Assembly: GCA_013214285.1 (NCBI GenBank)
Contig: JABSPW010000002.1
Location: 1-64,000 of the forward strand
Direction of reading: 5' to 3'
Source of the DNA: Halioglobus sp.
GTDB lineage: Bacteria > Pseudomonadota > Gammaproteobacteria > Pseudomonadales > Halieaceae
Length of the DNA: 64,000 nt
In this document: in pieces, positions 48,896 through 59,300 of the stretch
Layout: each line of letters opens with the position of its first letter
How positions within the stretch are numbered: the first letter of the stretch is position 1
Made by a program: the position numbers and the translations under genes
Notes under the pieces: model-generated
What the model saw: the letters and a program-made list of their open reading frames with translations, nothing else
Told to the model about the DNA's origin: nothing
Databases searched by the model: none

Positions 48896-51800
48896 AGGAA
48901 GCACGGATGGAGCAAGATGTTGAGCTGCAGATAGAATCGACGCAGCAGGGCGCTGAAGGTAACCGCGAAGATACTTTAAGAAAAGCCCTGGTAGCTATTT
49001 CCTCTCTGAAACAGAAATTGTCGCAGGATAGACAACGCGCAACGGAGGACGTTGCGATTGTGGGAATGGCCTGTCGATTTCCGGGTGGGTGCGATACGCC
49101 GGAGGCGTTCTGGGATTTACTGAGTGGAGGGCGGCGCACGGTTGCGCCGGTCCCCGACTCACGCTGGGACATCGAGCAATACTATAACCCGGTCCCTGGC
49201 ACGCCGGGCAAAATGTATGTGAGGGAGCTGAATTTTGTTGATGACGTGGAGTATTTCGACTGTCAGTTTTTCGGCGTAACTCCCAAAGAGGCCCGAAGTT
49301 TAGATCCCCACCAGCGTCTGCTTTTGCAGATTATGTGGCATGCCATGGAAGATTCAGGCATTACCGCAGCGTCTATTCGCGGTACGGATGCTTCAGTATT
49401 TATGGGGCAAAGTAGCTCGGACTATGCGCTGCGGCTAAATCGCTATTCCGATATTGAGGAAATGGATGGCTTTGTTGCCACGGGCAATAACTACAGTGTG
49501 ACATCGGGAAGAATGTCCTACTTACTAGGCATCAACGGCCCGTGCATGACGATTGACACGGCTTGCTCCAGCAGTCTGGTATGTCTCAACCAAGCGGTTG
49601 AGGCGCTCCGGGCAGGGCGCACCGGCCTTGCCTTCGTAGGTGCTTCCCATGTCATGAGCACGCCAGAGTCTTGTCTCGCACTGTCGCATGCGCAAGCGCT
49701 TGCGCCCGACGGTATGTCAAAGCCGTTTGATAATTCTGCGGATGGGTATGGCCGTGGTGAAGGAGGCGCGGTACTAATATTAAAGCGCTTATCCAATGCT
49801 GAACGTGATGGCGACCGAATTCTCGCGTTGATTGAAGAGAGTGTAATCAATCAGGACGGTGCCAGCGGCGGTCTCATGGTGCCCAATGGTAATGCTCAGA
49901 CCGCCCTGATCGAAGCTGCCTTGCAGCGCAGTGGTTTGGCGCCGGAGGATATTCAGTATATCGAGGCTCATGGTACCGGCACGCCCATCGGCGATCCCAT
50001 TGAGGCGGCGGCGATCGCTGCGGCCTTGGGTCAGCGTGATCGTGAAGTGCCGTTGTTAATGGGCTCTAGTAAGGCAAACATTGGGCACCTTGAGGCAGCC
50101 TCTGGCATGGCCGCATTGCTCAAAGTGGTGATGATGTTGCAGCGTGAGCAGATCGTTGCTCAGCCGGGGCCTTTTGAACCGAGTCGTCAAATCGATTGGG
50201 CGTCGATGTCTGTGGAGGTGCCGACCGAAACGCGCGCCTGGCAGGTTCCGGAAGGGGTAACGCGCAGGGCTGGTATTAATGGCTTCGGCTTCAGCGGCAT
50301 GAATGGTCATGTCATTCTAAAACAGTATGAGATGCAGCAGGGCGCTCAAACCCAGCAACAAAAGCCGGCATTGATGCCACCACTGCTCGTTTACAGTGCC
50401 AAGCATCCAGATGTTCTGTCTCGACTTAGTGAGCAGTACGCTGATCTGATCGATTCGGACAATGCTGAAGCGATTTGTCGCGCGGCTGCTCAGCGGCGTG
50501 ATCATTGGCCCCATAGGGTGGCAGTGGCCGCAGAGACGGTCGAGGACATGCGCTTTGCGCTGCGAGCGCATGCTGATGGTATGGAGGGCGTCAATCTGCA
50601 TACGGGTAGTAGCGGGCGGGCGCCCAAGACGGTGTTTATGTTCACGGGACAGGGTTCGCAATATGTTGGTATGGGTAAATACCTTTACGATCATGAGCCG
50701 GTCTTCCGAGATGTGATGGATCGCTGCAATCAAGCTGTATCGCCAACGCTGGAATGTGATCTTCTCGAGCTAGTTTTCCGCGGTGACGAGGTCACTCTGG
50801 CGGATACGGCCTACACTCAGCCGGCTCTGTTTGCCCTTGAGGTAGCTCTTGCCGCCCTCTGGCGGCACTGGGGGATTGAGCCACAGGCTCTAGTTGGCCA
50901 TAGCGTCGGCCAATATTCAGCGGCTTGCGTAGCGGGTGTGTTCAGTGTCGAAGATGGGGCGCGGCTCATAGCTCAGCGAGGTCAGTTGATGGCGCAATTG
51001 CCTGCTCTGGGTGGGATGCTAGCCATTTCTGCTGACCGCGCGACCGTTAGTGCGTTGGTCGATGGTCTGTCGTTGCTCGACATTGCGGCGATAAATGGGC
51101 CCGAGCAGACGGTGGTCTCGGGACATCATGATGCCATCGCGGGAATTGCAGACGTATGCTCGCTGCGGGGGTTGGCAACGAAACCCCTTAATGTCTCCCA
51201 CGCGTTCCACTCGGCGTTGATGGATCCGATTTTAGCACCCTTTTTTGAGGTGGCTGGCCAAATAGCGTTTCAGGCTCCAGACATTGACGTGTTGTGCAAT
51301 GTGTCTGGGCGTTTCGCCGATCCTGACGATATGCTCACACCGGATTATTGGGTGCGTCATTTGCGTCAGCCGGTAAACTTTAACGACTGCATGAAACACC
51401 TTGTGGCACAGGGTTACGACTGTTTCGTTGAAATCGGGCCCGCGCCGGTGCTCTGTGCCATGGGTGAGATCGTGGCGCGCCATCAGGACCGAGATGTCCG
51501 CTGGATACCCACACTGCGTCGACCTCGCGCGGAAGGAGAGGTCGAGTTACGTCGGCAACTGCAGCATTCACTGGCAGCTGTCTACTGCGCGGGGGTTGAT
51601 ATTGATTGGGCGCGGATTCAGGGCGTGGAAACGGATCAGCAGCTTTCCTTGCCCGCCTATCCATTTGAAAGAAAGTATTTTTGGCCTGAGGGGGAAGAGC
51701 GTAAAGGGAGCCACGCCTTTCCCAGTGGCTCTCCTCTGCAGTTACTGCAGTCTATGGAGCGTGATACAAATATTTCTGAACTGCTTGGCAGTTTGGTTCA

Positions 51801-53715
51801 GCAGGGCAGCGTCAGTGAGTCCAATCGAGCGCTGGCTGCAGAACTTTTGCAAGGGTTGAATACCTGGCATCGACAGGTGTGCCGGTATGGTGACCTAGAT
51901 GAATGGTTCCTGCAGCTATCCTGGTGCGCGACGAATCTACCGGACGCCCCTGCAGCTATCAGCGCTCACTGGTTGATCCTGCGTAAAAATGATAGCTGTT
52001 CGTTCGCACTATCAATGCAAGCATTGTTGCAACGCGCTGGCCATAGGGTCAGCACGATAGAAACGGATGAGCTCACATCGTCCGCGGAGCCGTCTCTGGT
52101 GAAGCGACTCACCGCTCTGCCGGATGTAAATCACTGCTTACTCTTGGCGCACTGGCAAACCCCCAGGGATTCGGCTGGTGTTGACTTTGCTGCCGTTCGC
52201 GCGAATTCGGTCGATCTATTGCTCGATCTTGTACAAACGCTCGAAAGTCGAAAGAGTGCTGCGCGGGTCTGGATACCCACGCGGCAGGTTTGGAATGTCG
52301 GCAGCGAAACGCCTGGTGTCGAGCATTTCCACAGCCCACTCTGGATTATGGCCCGCAACCTTTATAGAGAAATGCCCCATCGCCTTGGTGCTGCCTTAGA
52401 TCTGGCAGCGAACGGTGAGGCCGCTGAGCTGCATGAAGCGATAGAACGACTTGTGTCGGCCGATGTGCGCCATGAATACCAGTGGTTACTGCGAGGCGAT
52501 TCGAGTTATGTCCCGCGATTAGAGTCGGTGGCTGCAATGCCTATTGGTGCACATGAGCGTTGGCTGCTGGATGACACCTCTAGATACATGATCACCGGTC
52601 CATTCGGTGGTATTGGTCTGGCAGTGACACAATTGTTGGTTGATTGTGGTGCCCGCCACCTATGTCTAGTCAGTCGCAGTGGGCCGGTGTCGGAAGCTGC
52701 GCGATCTGCTGTCAACACGTGGCGTAACGCGGGAGTAGAGGTTTCGACACCTTTAGTGGATGTAGCAGACCCGGTCGCAGTGGCCACATTGTTTGATTCC
52801 TTAAACCCCGCACAGCCATTGAAAGGCCTCATTCACACGGCAGGAGTAACTGCCGACGGGATGCTGGAAGATCTCACCCGTGATGATTTTGCGCGGGTCA
52901 TGGGCCCTAAGGTTAATGGCACCTGGTTGCTAGACAAGCATTCGAGGGAGCACACGCTTGATTTTTTTGTCTGTTTCTCATCGACATCGGCTCTGCTTGG
53001 TGCCCCCGGCCTTGCAAATTATGCGAGCGCAAATTTCTACATGGACGCACTCATGGCGCATCGCCGCTCGCTAGGTTACTGCGGATTAAGTATCCAGTGG
53101 GGCACCTGGGCAGAGGTCGGCATGGTCGCTAAATTGGGCCACACCCATCTGACGCGACAGGCGGCCCAGGGGTGGCAGTTGATTGGCACGGCTGACGGTA
53201 TGCGCGCTTTTGAGCGGATAATGATAGCAAGTCAGTCCAGCGGCGAGATGCCGGATGCGCCGATCGTAATGCCGGTTGCAGACTGGTCGCGCGTGTTAAC
53301 CGTTCTGGGTGGTCGCCAGGATGCACAATTTGCGCTTCTTTCGGATCAGTTCGGCGATACGGACGATTTAGAGGGAGGCGTCGAGCAGGCAGTCTTTACG
53401 TTACTGTCGTTGCATGAGGATGAACAGGTTGAATTTCTGACCGCTAGGCTTAAAACCAAAATCGCCATAGGTTTCGGTTTCGACGAAGCTGACTTGTCGA
53501 TCAACGAGTCACTGGTGAGCTTAGGAATGGATTCCCTGCTAGCCGTTCAACTCAAGATGGCTTTGCAGAAAATGCTTGGAGTGGACCTTCCGATGGAAAT
53601 ACTGCTTGAGGGTGCCAGTATAGCGGAGCTGTCGCGAGCTGTATTGGCGGAGCTTGTTCGTGAGGAGCCGTCCAGTGCAACTTCGTCTTCAGAACAGGTA
53701 TCGATGGTGCTATGA
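48892..53715 (+). CDS. Type I PKS module, KS-AT-KR-ACP
   Basis: KS DTACSSSL, EAHGTGTPIGDPIE; AT GHSVGQYSA with HAFH (malonyl type); KR YMITGPFGGIG; ACP SLGMDSLLAVQL. Confidence 0.95.
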   Translation: MKEARMEQDVELQIESTQQGAEGNREDTLRKALVAISSLKQKLSQDRQRATEDVAIVGMACRFPGGCDTPEAFWDLLSGGRRTVAPVPDSRWDIEQYYNPVPGTPGKMYVRELNFVDDVEYFDCQFFGVTPKEARSLDPHQRLLLQIMWHAMEDSGITAASIRGTDASVFMGQSSSDYALRLNRYSDIEEMDGFVATGNNYSVTSGRMSYLLGINGPCMTIDTACSSSLVCLNQAVEALRAGRTGLAFVGASHVMSTPESCLALSHAQALAPDGMSKPFDNSADGYGRGEGGAVLILKRLSNAERDGDRILALIEESVINQDGASGGLMVPNGNAQTALIEAALQRSGLAPEDIQYIEAHGTGTPIGDPIEAAAIAAALGQRDREVPLLMGSSKANIGHLEAASGMAALLKVVMMLQREQIVAQPGPFEPSRQIDWASMSVEVPTETRAWQVPEGVTRRAGINGFGFSGMNGHVILKQYEMQQGAQTQQQKPALMPPLLVYSAKHPDVLSRLSEQYADLIDSDNAEAICRAAAQRRDHWPHRVAVAAETVEDMRFALRAHADGMEGVNLHTGSSGRAPKTVFMFTGQGSQYVGMGKYLYDHEPVFRDVMDRCNQAVSPTLECDLLELVFRGDEVTLADTAYTQPALFALEVALAALWRHWGIEPQALVGHSVGQYSAACVAGVFSVEDGARLIAQRGQLMAQLPALGGMLAISADRATVSALVDGLSLLDIAAINGPEQTVVSGHHDAIAGIADVCSLRGLATKPLNVSHAFHSALMDPILAPFFEVAGQIAFQAPDIDVLCNVSGRFADPDDMLTPDYWVRHLRQPVNFNDCMKHLVAQGYDCFVEIGPAPVLCAMGEIVARHQDRDVRWIPTLRRPRAEGEVELRRQLQHSLAAVYCAGVDIDWARIQGVETDQQLSLPAYPFERKYFWPEGEERKGSHAFPSGSPLQLLQSMERDTNISELLGSLVQQGSVSESNRALAAELLQGLNTWHRQVCRYGDLDEWFLQLSWCATNLPDAPAAISAHWLILRKNDSCSFALSMQALLQRAGHRVSTIETDELTSSAEPSLVKRLTALPDVNHCLLLAHWQTPRDSAGVDFAAVRANSVDLLLDLVQTLESRKSAARVWIPTRQVWNVGSETPGVEHFHSPLWIMARNLYREMPHRLGAALDLAANGEAAELHEAIERLVSADVRHEYQWLLRGDSSYVPRLESVAAMPIGAHERWLLDDTSRYMITGPFGGIGLAVTQLLVDCGARHLCLVSRSGPVSEAARSAVNTWRNAGVEVSTPLVDVADPVAVATLFDSLNPAQPLKGLIHTAGVTADGMLEDLTRDDFARVMGPKVNGTWLLDKHSREHTLDFFVCFSSTSALLGAPGLANYASANFYMDALMAHRRSLGYCGLSIQWGTWAEVGMVAKLGHTHLTRQAAQGWQLIGTADGMRAFERIMIASQSSGEMPDAPIVMPVADWSRVLTVLGGRQDAQFALLSDQFGDTDDLEGGVEQAVFTLLSLHEDEQVEFLTARLKTKIAIGFGFDEADLSINESLVSLGMDSLLAVQLKMALQKMLGVDLPMEILLEGASIAELSRAVLAELVREEPSSATSSSEQVSMVL

Positions 53716-56399
53716 CTGAGAGCAGGTGTATTAGATCAACCAGCAGCGAGGTGGAATTACAATCCTTGCTCCTGCGGGTCGGTAAATTGATGTCCTCCGG
53801 TCTTTCCCTTTGGGCAGAGGACGGTCGGATCAAGTTGAGCGGTTCGAAATCGTTGGTTGATGAAAGTCTTGTTGAAGCACTGCAAGCACATCGGCAAGGC
53901 GTCATTCGTTGGTTGCAGGCTGAAGGTTTTGACCGGCGTTATTACCCGCTTAGTTTTGGACAGCAGCGCCTTTGGTACCTACATAGTCTGGGCGCTGACA
54001 GTAGCTCGGCTCTTAATGTCACCTTTGCATTTGGCATCAAGGGCCGCTTTGATATTGACCTGGCTCGGCGTGCCGCCAGTCAGCTATATCAGCGTCAGCC
54101 TTCGCTTCGCACGGCCTACACAATGCGCAATCACGAGCCCATGCAGGCCGTATGGAACGATGTGTCAGTACTCCTCAATGATGTCTCGATCCCGTTACCG
54201 CACGGCAGTGATAAAGAGCAGCTTGACTCGGTGCGGCGGGCAGTGAACGAGATTGCGATCAAGCAGGCAGCCGCTCCGTTTGATCTTGAGTGCCCCCCAC
54301 TAATAAGAGTATGTGTCGTTGGCTTCAGAGATGACCTGCACGCAGTTGTTATTACGATGCACCACATTGCCTGCGACGGTTGGTCACTGGGCCTTTTATT
54401 CAGAGATTACATTGCTTTGTATCTCAAAGAAATGAATATGGCAGACGTGGATCTTCCTACGCTTCCGCGTACATACGTAGAATTCTCCTGTGAGCAATTG
54501 CAACGATTTGATGAGGCAGAGTGTCGGCGTCAGCTAAGCTTTTGGAAGGAGGCGCTGGCCGGTGTCGATACCGTGCTGGACCTGAAGCCAGACCTTGATC
54601 CACCGGTGGAGCGGAGCCGCCGGGGTGCGCGGGAAATTGTTCAGCTTGATGCGACACTGCTAGATAAGTTAAACCATCTATCACGGTCGCTCGATACCAC
54701 ATTGTTTACGACGTTGATGACGTGCTATGCCATCATGCTATGTCAGCAGAGTGGGCAACGCGATTTTATTGTAGGTACCGACGTCGCCAATCGGAATTCG
54801 TTGGAGGATACTGACCTGATTGGATTCTTTGTCAACGTGGTGCCCGTCCGTGCGCGTCTTGAAGGCGATCCACGATTCACTGATCTGGTAGGTGCGCTAA
54901 AGGATCGTCTACTGAAACAGCTGCCCTACCAGGAGTTCCCTCTGGATAGGATTGTGGACGGTCTTAAAATCCCTCGAAGTAGTGCACACAGTCCGCTTAT
55001 TCAGGCGCTTTTTGTGTTGCAAAACACCTTTAGAAATAGTCTTTCGATAAAAGGCCTTGAGCCCTTCGACGTGCCGATAGATACCGCTACAAGCCGTTTT
55101 GATCTGGCGCTGTTTGTGACGGAGATAGAAGGAGGGCTGCAGCTCGAGTGGAATTATGCTACGGACCTCTTTACACGTCAGCGGATACTGGCAATGTCTA
55201 AAATATTTGAATCCAATATTGAGCGGGCGTTGGCGGATTCTCAGGCACGGCTAAACGCGTTTATTCGGCCAGAGGGGTCGATGAAAACTGCAAATCCACG
55301 AAAGAAAAGCATTCGCGGTAGGCTAAAAAAGTTAAAACAAAGTCGTGATCAGCGACAGAACGGCACTATCGATTTGATAAGTAAACGTACTCTAAAAGAA
55401 CAAGGCGCTGAGCAGTGGGAGCAGAATCTGCCATTGGTATACGAGACAGCTAACACTGACATCGATCCTGTTGGTTGGGCGCAGCACAATAGGGAAGAGA
55501 TTCACTCTGAGCTGCTAGCGCACGGTGCATTATTGTTTCGTGGTTTTGATGTTCAAACTGTCGAGGCATTTGAAGGTTTTGCGCAAACGGTATGTCCTCT
55601 CTTATTCGGAGAGTATGGTGATCTTCCGAAAGCTGATAGAGGGAAGAAAATCTATCGGTCAACACCGTACCCATCGGATCGTGCGATCCTCTATCACAAC
55701 GAAAGCTCACATATGCATGCTTGGCCTCGACAGCAATTTTTCTTTTGCTCTAAGCCCTCAGAGAAAGGTGGCGCTACACCAATTGTGGACACGCGGCAGA
55801 TTTATCTTGCGCTTGAGCAGGATATGAGGAGCGCCTTTGAGCAGAGGGGGCTATGCTATACGCGGAACTTCACAGCGCAATTGGATGTCAGTTGGCAGGA
55901 CTATTTCAAGACTGATGACTCGGCAGTGGTTGAGCGGATTTGTGCTGCGCGTCATATCCACTTTGCATGGCAAGACGATGGTACCTTGCGCACCAGAGAG
56001 TTTGCACCTGCAGTTCGCATGCACCCTGGTACCCTTGAAAAGACCTTCTTCAATCAGATTCAGCTTCACCACATCAGCTGCCTTGAAGACAGCGTTAGGA
56101 GTTCGCTGGTGTCGATGTTGGGCGAAGAGGGAATGCCCAGGAATGTCTATTTTGGGGACGAGGAGCCCATTCCCGATGATTGGGTTCGACGCTTGACGGA
56201 GCTGTACGAGAAATACGCACTGCGTTTCCAATGGCAAAGCGGCGATATCCTGGCCTTGGATAACATGAGTATGGCCCACGGCCGTGACCCCTTTGAGGGA
56301 GAACGAAGTATTCGCGTGGCGATGGGGCATATGATGGATTCCGCTGAATATGAGCGTGAAATCTCTGCCGTATCCCCAGGCTTGGGAGAAGCCTTATGA
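53712..56399 (+). CDS. NRPS protein: TubC-like N-terminal docking domain, condensation domain, C-terminal SyrP/TauD-type oxygenase domain
   Basis: N-term LLLRVGKLMSSGLSLWAEDGRIKLSGSKSLVDESLVEALQAHRQGVIRWL; C domain MHHIACDGWS; TauD domain GALLFRGF, YHNESSHMHAWP, MAHGRDPFEGERSIRVAMGHM. Confidence 0.9.
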   Translation: MTESRCIRSTSSEVELQSLLLRVGKLMSSGLSLWAEDGRIKLSGSKSLVDESLVEALQAHRQGVIRWLQAEGFDRRYYPLSFGQQRLWYLHSLGADSSSALNVTFAFGIKGRFDIDLARRAASQLYQRQPSLRTAYTMRNHEPMQAVWNDVSVLLNDVSIPLPHGSDKEQLDSVRRAVNEIAIKQAAAPFDLECPPLIRVCVVGFRDDLHAVVITMHHIACDGWSLGLLFRDYIALYLKEMNMADVDLPTLPRTYVEFSCEQLQRFDEAECRRQLSFWKEALAGVDTVLDLKPDLDPPVERSRRGAREIVQLDATLLDKLNHLSRSLDTTLFTTLMTCYAIMLCQQSGQRDFIVGTDVANRNSLEDTDLIGFFVNVVPVRARLEGDPRFTDLVGALKDRLLKQLPYQEFPLDRIVDGLKIPRSSAHSPLIQALFVLQNTFRNSLSIKGLEPFDVPIDTATSRFDLALFVTEIEGGLQLEWNYATDLFTRQRILAMSKIFESNIERALADSQARLNAFIRPEGSMKTANPRKKSIRGRLKKLKQSRDQRQNGTIDLISKRTLKEQGAEQWEQNLPLVYETANTDIDPVGWAQHNREEIHSELLAHGALLFRGFDVQTVEAFEGFAQTVCPLLFGEYGDLPKADRGKKIYRSTPYPSDRAILYHNESSHMHAWPRQQFFFCSKPSEKGGATPIVDTRQIYLALEQDMRSAFEQRGLCYTRNFTAQLDVSWQDYFKTDDSAVVERICAARHIHFAWQDDGTLRTREFAPAVRMHPGTLEKTFFNQIQLHHISCLEDSVRSSLVSMLGEEGMPRNVYFGDEEPIPDDWVRRLTELYEKYALRFQWQSGDILALDNMSMAHGRDPFEGERSIRVAMGHMMDSAEYEREISAVSPGLGEAL

Positions 56400-59300
56400 G
56401 TCACGGAGTACTCACTTCACAGCAGAAGCGCCTTGCTCAGTTGCAGGCCGACGGTGTCCTTCCGCTATTTGCTTCCCTATCGTTTAGTATTAATCGGGAT
56501 TGCTGCGAATCTGATGTTCGCAATGCGCTGCTCAATGCGATTTATGACCTCGAGGCACTGCGAACCCGGTTTAAGTCGGTTCGGGGTTTGAAAGCACCTG
56601 TCCCTGAAGTGCTGGATGTGCATGATCACTCCATCCTGGAGTGGACGAAGTTGCCCTTCCAGCAGGATGATTGGCAGAGAGGTAAATACGCATGGACAGT
56701 TTACGCGCAATGGCAGGACAGTGCGGGCGAGTCTGCCGGCGATCACTGGCTTTCCCTGCACCTTGACGCAAAGAGTATCGACGTGCGTAGCGCAGAGATT
56801 CTTTGCGAAGTGATGGATCGGCGTCTGCAGGGTAAGCGAAGCGAAACGGAATGGTGTGACTATAGTCTTGTGGCAGAGTGGCAACAGTCTCTGCTAGAGG
56901 ACAAAGACGCGGCGAACGAAAGGCAGGAGGCTGAGAGGTTCTGGCAACAGCGGCTGCGAGAGCTTAGACCGCTGGTGTTTCCTGTGCCGCGCTTTCGTGT
57001 GGATCGAAACGAGAGGCCGTTAACTCGTAACAGGCACCAGTTTGGCTTGTCGTCGGATCTCATGGAGTGCATGGATGGGCTCGTAGCAGATAGGCCGGAG
57101 CTGTCTGTTGCCGTGTTGCTGCAATCTGCCTGGGCGGTCTGTGTAGCAAGCAGCGAAGCGTTGGAAAGTCTGCCTTTGCCGGCCTATCAGTGTGAGCGGT
57201 CAGTGGATGAATTGCAGGACTGCTTCGGCCTGTTGGATATTTACCAACCAAAACAGGCGGTGATCGAACCCAGTTATAATTGGTTTGAGTTGGCGGCAGC
57301 GCTGAAAAGCAGTGATGAACAGGGTTTGCTACATAGTGAGTTTTATCTACCCGGTGTTTCATGTGTAGATGTTGCAGAAAGTGGCCTTCCGGTCTCTCCT
57401 GAAACGAATCTCGCCTGCGCGGCTGCCTTTCGTTGTATAGACTGGACCGATTCGTCTGGCGAGTTGCTCGGAGTCAGCGAAATAGAACACGAAAGCGACT
57501 GCCATTCGCTTGATTTGTCCGTACAGCGGGCGGTGACAGGACAGACGATCTGTACGCTGAGCGCGGATGACCGCACTCTTGGCAAGGAAGACGTCGTGCA
57601 GCTCGCAAATCGGTGGCAGCAGCTCTTGGTGCGCTGGGCGAAAATGCCTTCGGAGACGGTTTCTGCCCTAGCAGTCGGTGATCCTCCTGGGCAGCCCGTT
57701 CTTGAGGGTGAACAAAGGGTGGAAACTGACACTGGACTGTTTGATGCCATTGCCCGACAGGCGCTCGAGAATCCGCAGGCGCCGGCATTCCGGTTCAAAA
57801 GCCAGTGCCTAGATTATTCGGCATTGTGCAGTTTATGTGCACGCGTTGCTGATGCCCTGTCAGAGGTAAGCGCACCCGGAGACCGTGTCGGCGTGCTGAT
57901 GGAGCGTCGACTAGAGTTGTTGCCTTGCCTGCTGGGTGTTATGTGGTCTGGCCGTGTCTTCGTTCCACTTGATCCCGTCTGGCCCCAAAGCAGAATTGCA
58001 CAGGTGATTGCCGACAGCGGTTGTGCCTGTGTGGTGGTTGACCCTGCCAACGAAGCGAAGGTCCTGTTTCCCGACTGTTCGGTTATCGCGTTGTCGTGCG
58101 TTCTAAATTCTGAAAAACACGCCTGCGATACTGACCAGAATACTTTACTGGAGGCACCTGACGCTGATGATCCTGCCTATATTATGTATACATCAGGCAC
58201 CACTGGCATCCCTCGCGGAGTCTGTGTGTCGCATGCCGCGCTATCAAACTATACGGCTGCGATTACCAATGTTCTCTCGCCGGTGATTGGCGGACATTTT
58301 GGCTGGATTTCAACTTATGCCGCGGATCTCGGCTACACGGCCGTGTTTCCTGCCTTGGCTAAGGGGTGCTGTATCCACCTTATAGAGGCATCAAATGCCA
58401 TTGATGTGCAGAGCCTGAATGAATACTGTCGCCGTTTTCCGCTCGACGTTTTGAAAATTGTGCCCTCGCACTGTCTCGCCCTTCTGCAGGCAGCAGCTGA
58501 TGCAGGCAGTGCGCCAGACTTCCTGCCGCGCGACTCACTGGTACTGGGCGGCGAGGCACCCAATCAGGCGCTTCTAGAGGCACTTTTTGCGGCGGACAAT
58601 CCACCCGCTAGGGTGCTCAACCACTATGGTCCGACGGAGACAACTATCGGTGTGATGTGGGCGGAACTCCGACCCGATCAGCCGCATGGGCTGGCCAATG
58701 TGCTGGCGAATAACAAGATTTATATACTGAACGATGAAGGAGGCGCGGTGCCTCCCGGCGTGCGTGGGGAGCTCGCCATTGTCGGCAAGAACCTGAGCAG
58801 TGGCTACTGGGATAATGCGTCCTCTAACCGCGACAGGTTCATTGAATTGAGATGCCTTGAAGGCGATACGTTGCGGACCTACCTGACCGGCGACTACGCT
58901 GTGCAGTCCGGAGACGGACGGGTGCATATTCTGGGTCGACGAGATGATCAGATGAAAGTACGCGGTTACAGGGTCGAGCCCGCTGAAGTGGAGCGCGTAT
59001 TAACAGGCTTACCTGATGTTTCAGAAGCAGTTGTTGCGAGCCATCCGGCCCATCCTGATCAGTTGGTGGGCTATGTTGTGCCCCGGCGCGGCGTCAGCCT
59101 AGCGGCGGCCGACCTGCGTTTGGAGCTGTCGGGCAGGCTACCAGAATATATGGTCCCTGGCCGACTCATCAGTCTTGAGCAGCTGCCGTTGACTCGAAAT
59201 GGCAAAGTAGACAAGTCACGCCTGCCGGATCCTGATACGGTGCTGAGCCGTTCGTATGAAGCGCCGTCCACTGATGCAGAGCGACTCATGGTGAGCATTT

